In this document: in pieces, positions 5,864 to 9,379 of the stretch | Layout of the letters: each line of letters begins with the position of its first letter | Numbering within the stretch: the first letter of the stretch is position 1 | DNA from: CAZVPF01 sp964628195 | GTDB taxonomy: Bacteria; Planctomycetota; Phycisphaerae; Sedimentisphaerales; Anaerohalosphaeraceae | Direction: 5' to 3' | NCBI GenBank assembly: GCA_964628195.1 | Contig: CAZVPF010000075.1 | Coordinates: 1-9,379, forward strand | Length of the DNA stretch: 9,379 nucleotides | Notes under the pieces: generated by a model | Database searches by the model: none | Told to the model about the DNA's origin: nothing | What the model saw: only the letters and a program-made list of their open reading frames with translations | Translations under genes and position numbers: made by a program

Positions 5864-8131
5864 ATGCGTCACTTTCTTATTTGTTTATTGATTACATCAG
5901 GATGTTTAATGTTTTGCGGTTGTGAGCCTTCGGCTTTTATATATGTTTCACCGGATGGAGATGATTCAGGTTTGGGTACAATTGATTCGCCTTATGCCAG
6001 TCTTGAAAGAGCCCGTGATCAAGTGCGTTATCTCAAGAGTGAAAATGGCGACGACACCGGCGCAACTATTTTTCTGCGCGGCGGCGACTATCAGTTGTCT
6101 GAGACTTTTGAGTTGAATGAGCTTGACAGCGGCACTGCAAAAAATCCTGTTGTTTACCGTAATTATAAAGATGAACAGGTGCGAATAATTGGAGGTATCA
6201 AACTTGGCAGGGATATTTTCTCTAAGGTTACTGACGAGAAGATTCTTTCAATGGTCAGTGAAAAGGCGCGAGATAACCTGGTTCAGGCAGACCTTAAAGC
6301 TATTGGGATCACTGATTACGGGCAATTTGAACAATATGGACACGTGCGAGTTACACCTGCACCTCTGGAACTATTCTATGATGGTGAGCCGATGCAGGTT
6401 GCACGGTACCCCAACACCGGGTTTATTAGAATTGGAGAAGTAATAGATCGCGGGTCTGTACCGAGAGAAAGTGACTACACTAATCGTGGAGCTCTCTTTA
6501 AATATACGGATTCGCGTCACGAGAACTGGGTTGGGCTTGAGGATGTCTGGCTTGGGGGCACGTTTGGCAATGGCTGGTCTGATGATAACGTAAATATTGA
6601 ATATATTGACCCGGAAACGAAGACGGTTAAACTCAAGACACCTACTGTATATGGCGTCGGTAGCGGAAGAGATTATTACCACTATTATGCTTATAATATT
6701 CTAAGCGAGCTCGATATGCCCGGAGAGTATTATCTTGACCGGGAAAAGGGCATGCTTTACTTCTGGCCGCCTTGTGAAAATCAAAAAGCGGATATTCTTC
6801 TTTCTATGCTGGAAGACCCTGTCATAGCGATAGAGGGAGCTGACCATATCAAGCTGGAAGGCTTTACTGTTGAAGCCGGCCGGGGCATTGGTATTTATCT
6901 GGAACGGGCAAATCATAACCTGATTGCAGGGTGTACGGTTCGTAACGTTGGAACTACGGGTATTTTTATGGGTATGGGCGCTAAACAGACCTTCCCTTAT
7001 CTGACGCACAATGATTATGAAGGCAAACCGGTATCCAGACGTGTAGGGCATTATCAGCTTCATATGTATGCCGATACAGGCTGGGAGAGATTCGCGGGCA
7101 GTAATAATACGATTCTCAGTTGCGATATTTACAACACCGGATCGGGAGGTGTGATGCTCGGCGGCGGTTCAAAACGCAAGCTTATCAAGGGCCACAGCGA
7201 AGTTGACAACTGTAAATTGTATAATTTTAATCGACGCAATAAATTTCTAACGGCAGGGATCAATGTCGACGGCTGCGGAAACCGCGTGGCAAACTGCGAT
7301 ATATCCAAAAGTCTTTTCCAGGCAATATATGTCAGAGGAAATGAACATCTGTTTGAATATAACTATATACATGAAATAGCCAAAGACTCAGATGATACAT
7401 CAGCATGGTATCTGGGGCGCGATCCCAGTGACCGTGGTAATGTTATTCGCTGCAACTTCTTTTATGATGTCGGAAGGGAAGACAGAAGCGTAATGGGGGT
7501 TTATTGCGATGATGCTACCGCAGACGTTTCGGTTATATCGAACATCTTCTACAAGGTCGGCCAGGGTCGGGCGACTGTATTCAGTAATGCCGGTCAGGAC
7601 TTGCTTGTCAGGAATAACATATTCGTGGACTGCGGTTCGGCGGTGGAGTTAAGTTCTTTCTTTTATACATGGGCAAGTAAGACCAGTAAGGTGGGACAAA
7701 AGTACAAGGATTATGATCAGGGCTATATATTCTACTATCTACGGGATGAATACACAAAACGTCTTACTGAGTGTGTTAATATTTATAAACCGCCTTACAG
7801 TGAAAAGTATCCGGAACTGACAGACTGGCTCGATCCAATTCCCGGAGCTGAGCATGAATACATTGGCATCAGGCCGCGAAGAAACTTAATGATTAACAAT
7901 GTTGTTTATGACAGCAAAGAGCTGGCAAACATACACAGCGACTATGCCCAGTTCGAGATTGTTGATAATTATGTTACCGACGAGAATCCGGGGTTTGTAG
8001 ACTTGGCAGGGCTAGACATGCGGCTTAAGGCAGACTCGGTCGTTTTTGAAAATATCCCCGATTTTGAACCGATTCCTTTTGAGAAGATCGGCCTTTACAG
8101 CGACCAATACAGATCGGTTCCTCAAAAATAG
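5864..8131 (+). CDS. GH141-like right-handed beta-helix protein, putative lipoprotein
   Basis: The product has 755 residues. The N-terminus is a short hydrophobic signal (1-20) ending MFCGC, so lipid attachment at C20 is plausible although F17-C18-G19 is not an ideal lipobox; C14 (TSGC) is an alternative. From residue 26 it is a single beta-helix enzyme domain starting IYVSPDGDDSGLGT, with the family marker DMPGEYYLDREKGMLYFWPP (284-303) and a conserved end PGFVD..MRLKADS...FEPIPFEKIGLY. Two acidic clusters typical of this family are intact: KDSDDTSAWYLGRD (D508, D510, D511) and GVYCDDATAD (D549, D550), with RGNVIRCNFFYDVG between them. These are the best catalytic candidates. GH141 includes alpha-L-fucosidase and xylanase activities, but the actual substrate cannot be read from the sequence. 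It lacks the accessory, FN3 and dockerin parts of its upstream paralogue. It lies 31 bp before the DUF1961 gene with no terminator between, so the two are likely co-transcribed. Its base use looks more A/T-rich than the preceding gene. Confidence 0.92.
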   Translation: MRHFLICLLITSGCLMFCGCEPSAFIYVSPDGDDSGLGTIDSPYASLERARDQVRYLKSENGDDTGATIFLRGGDYQLSETFELNELDSGTAKNPVVYRNYKDEQVRIIGGIKLGRDIFSKVTDEKILSMVSEKARDNLVQADLKAIGITDYGQFEQYGHVRVTPAPLELFYDGEPMQVARYPNTGFIRIGEVIDRGSVPRESDYTNRGALFKYTDSRHENWVGLEDVWLGGTFGNGWSDDNVNIEYIDPETKTVKLKTPTVYGVGSGRDYYHYYAYNILSELDMPGEYYLDREKGMLYFWPPCENQKADILLSMLEDPVIAIEGADHIKLEGFTVEAGRGIGIYLERANHNLIAGCTVRNVGTTGIFMGMGAKQTFPYLTHNDYEGKPVSRRVGHYQLHMYADTGWERFAGSNNTILSCDIYNTGSGGVMLGGGSKRKLIKGHSEVDNCKLYNFNRRNKFLTAGINVDGCGNRVANCDISKSLFQAIYVRGNEHLFEYNYIHEIAKDSDDTSAWYLGRDPSDRGNVIRCNFFYDVGREDRSVMGVYCDDATADVSVISNIFYKVGQGRATVFSNAGQDLLVRNNIFVDCGSAVELSSFFYTWASKTSKVGQKYKDYDQGYIFYYLRDEYTKRLTECVNIYKPPYSEKYPELTDWLDPIPGAEHEYIGIRPRRNLMINNVVYDSKELANIHSDYAQFEIVDNYVTDENPGFVDLAGLDMRLKADSVVFENIPDFEPIPFEKIGLYSDQYRSVPQK

Positions 8132-8162
8132 AACATTAAAATATTTATAAAACTGAGCAGTT

Positions 8163-9379
8163 ATGAATATAATGAAATTGTCGAAACTATTGACTGTTAC
8201 GCTTGGACTGATAACCGGTAATTTATATGCCGAAAACATTTCAGGATCGGCACTGAACCAGACTTTGGCAGAACCTATCAGCCAGACAGGGACAATAACA
8301 TTTGAACTTCACACCGATAAAACCTATTTCAACGGCCAAGGTCAGGAAAATTACTCTCAAAACCTGGTTAAACTGCCTGGTGTCATGGATATTTCATTCC
8401 GGCGGGTTGACGAAGTGGTCAATTTGTCCTGGACATGGAAACGTAACAGCAAGACCTTTTATGATATCATTGTAGATTTTTCAGAGCTCCCGGGCCCCGA
8501 AACATACTTTCTGCAATACACATGGGACTCCGCTTTGGGCCGGTCTGAGGCCTATATAAACGGACAGCCTCTTCGTGTTCCCGGAGCCGTATTTGCTCCG
8601 TGGTGGGTTGAACATACAGCAGATAACATAATAGTCGGCTCAGGCAGCCTGAAGGTCGAAAACCTTGTTGTCAGTTCTGAATATACCCCCCCGCAGGAGG
8701 CACTTGCTGCTGTTGACCCGAAATACACCGCCCGGCATACAGAGCTGACCGGTCCTGTCAAAATGTCACCGCCAATTGATATATCCAAACGCAGCGGCAA
8801 AGTTCTTTATCAATCCCGTATGGATACCCCGGAGTCAGTTAAAGGCTGGGTGAAAGAGGGTCCGGTGCACATTCGCTTCACCGAGGCGGCAATGCTAATG
8901 CGGTCTGTCGACTTTTCGGGGCATATCGTGTTCTGGTGCCCTGAAAACTTTCCGGACAGCTTCGTCGCCGAATGGGAATTTCAGCCTTTGTCTCACTATG
9001 GTTTAGCAATAGTTTTCTTCGCAGCAAAGGGTGAACAGGGTCAGGATATATTTGATCCGGCCCTGGAAAAAAGAGACGGCAATTTCATTCAATACATAAA
9101 AGGCGATATTAACAGCTATCACATCTCATACTTTGCTAATATTGAAAACTTTCAGATGGGACGAACAGATTCAAATTTGCGAAAGAACAACCATTTTTAT
9201 CGCGTTGGGTCAGGATCGATAGCAATTAAGCCGGACAGTAAAAGATGGCATCAGATACGTCTAGTGAAAGACGGCAACAGAATTCAGCTGTCAGCAGACG
9301 GAGAGATAAAAATCGACTGGACAGACGACGACCCGCAACGTTACGGCCCGCCCCACAAAGACGGAAAAATCGGTTTTCG
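8163..9379 (+). CDS. Secreted DUF1961 (YesU-like) protein with N-terminal concanavalin-like region (3' partial)
   Basis: I translated this frame by hand. It has no stop from 8163 to the window end, giving at least 405 residues. Residues 1-22 are a signal peptide ending NLYA before E23. A second ATG at 8172 would give a more compact signal peptide (MKLSKLL); neither start has a clear ribosome site. Residues about 30-185 look like a LamG/concanavalin beta-sandwich (TGTITFELHTDK, YDIIVDFSELPG, YINGQPLRVPG). From residue 214 the sequence follows the DUF1961 family: VFWCPENFPD, FFAAKGEQGQDIFDP, YIKGDINSYHISYF, NLRKN, WHQIRLVKDG, DGKIGF. These blocks match what I recall of B. subtilis YesU, a protein of about 220 residues encoded in the rhamnogalacturonan-utilisation cluster. 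The family has a concanavalin-like fold and its biochemical role is not established. The domain is nearly complete at the cut and probably needs only a few dozen more residues. Its place just after a GH141-like lipoprotein suggests a shared polysaccharide target. Confidence 0.9.
   Translation, partial: MNIMKLSKLLTVTLGLITGNLYAENISGSALNQTLAEPISQTGTITFELHTDKTYFNGQGQENYSQNLVKLPGVMDISFRRVDEVVNLSWTWKRNSKTFYDIIVDFSELPGPETYFLQYTWDSALGRSEAYINGQPLRVPGAVFAPWWVEHTADNIIVGSGSLKVENLVVSSEYTPPQEALAAVDPKYTARHTELTGPVKMSPPIDISKRSGKVLYQSRMDTPESVKGWVKEGPVHIRFTEAAMLMRSVDFSGHIVFWCPENFPDSFVAEWEFQPLSHYGLAIVFFAAKGEQGQDIFDPALEKRDGNFIQYIKGDINSYHISYFANIENFQMGRTDSNLRKNNHFYRVGSGSIAIKPDSKRWHQIRLVKDGNRIQLSADGEIKIDWTDDDPQRYGPPHKDGKIGF

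Noticed and set aside
1..9379. CRISPR array, tRNA or rRNA gene, insertion sequence, integrase or defence system
   Set aside because: No regular short repeats with spacers, no clover-leaf or rRNA sequence and no transposase or recombinase motif were seen on either strand. The only sizeable DNA repeat is the coding module duplicated in the first and third genes.

Overview
The window looks like a glycan-degradation locus from a Planctomycetes-type bacterium of the PVC group. The best guess is class Phycisphaerae, order Sedimentisphaerales, but this rests on gene style alone and no marker gene is present. Three things support it: a pseudopilin with the characteristic FTLIELLVVISIIALL start, dockerin-like DxDxxxxV..DFxxxxxxWL repeats on secreted proteins, and large secreted beta-helix enzymes without any SusC/SusD pair. 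All five genes are on the + strand and intergenic space is short.

Layout. (1) 1-918 is the 3' end of a gene for a secreted protein with a jelly-roll-like module and a single dockerin-like repeat. A GC-rich hairpin with a short T run at 945-983 probably ends its transcript. (2) 1063-1896 encodes a type II secretion/type IV pilus-like pseudopilin with a processing-associated H-Xn-DG tail. (3) 1976-5620 encodes a 1214-residue multidomain secreted protein: signal peptide, accessory beta-sandwich, right-handed beta-helix of GH141-like type, FN3-like domain, dockerin pair, and a C-terminal module homologous to that of gene 1. (4) 5864-8131 encodes a 755-residue putative lipoprotein with only the GH141-like beta-helix. 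(5) 8163-9379 is open to the window edge and encodes a signal peptide, a concanavalin-like region and a DUF1961 (YesU-like) domain.

How they may work together. Two GH141-like beta-helix proteins and a DUF1961 protein in a row point to breakdown of a complex acidic or fucosylated polysaccharide. The founding GH141 enzyme, BT1002, acts on the pectin rhamnogalacturonan II, and B. subtilis YesU lies in the rhamnogalacturonan cluster. Pectin is therefore the first guess, but an algal polysaccharide is equally possible from sequence alone. Gene 3 is exported and carries a dockerin, while gene 4 is probably membrane anchored, so the two may act at successive places.

The most unusual signal is the pair of homologous C-terminal modules in genes 1 and 3. 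They share a 53-bp perfectly identical stretch and a 41-bp stretch with one mismatch, set in sequence full of synonymous differences. This mosaic suggests recent gene conversion between the two copies. I saw no tRNA, rRNA, CRISPR array, transposase or defence gene.
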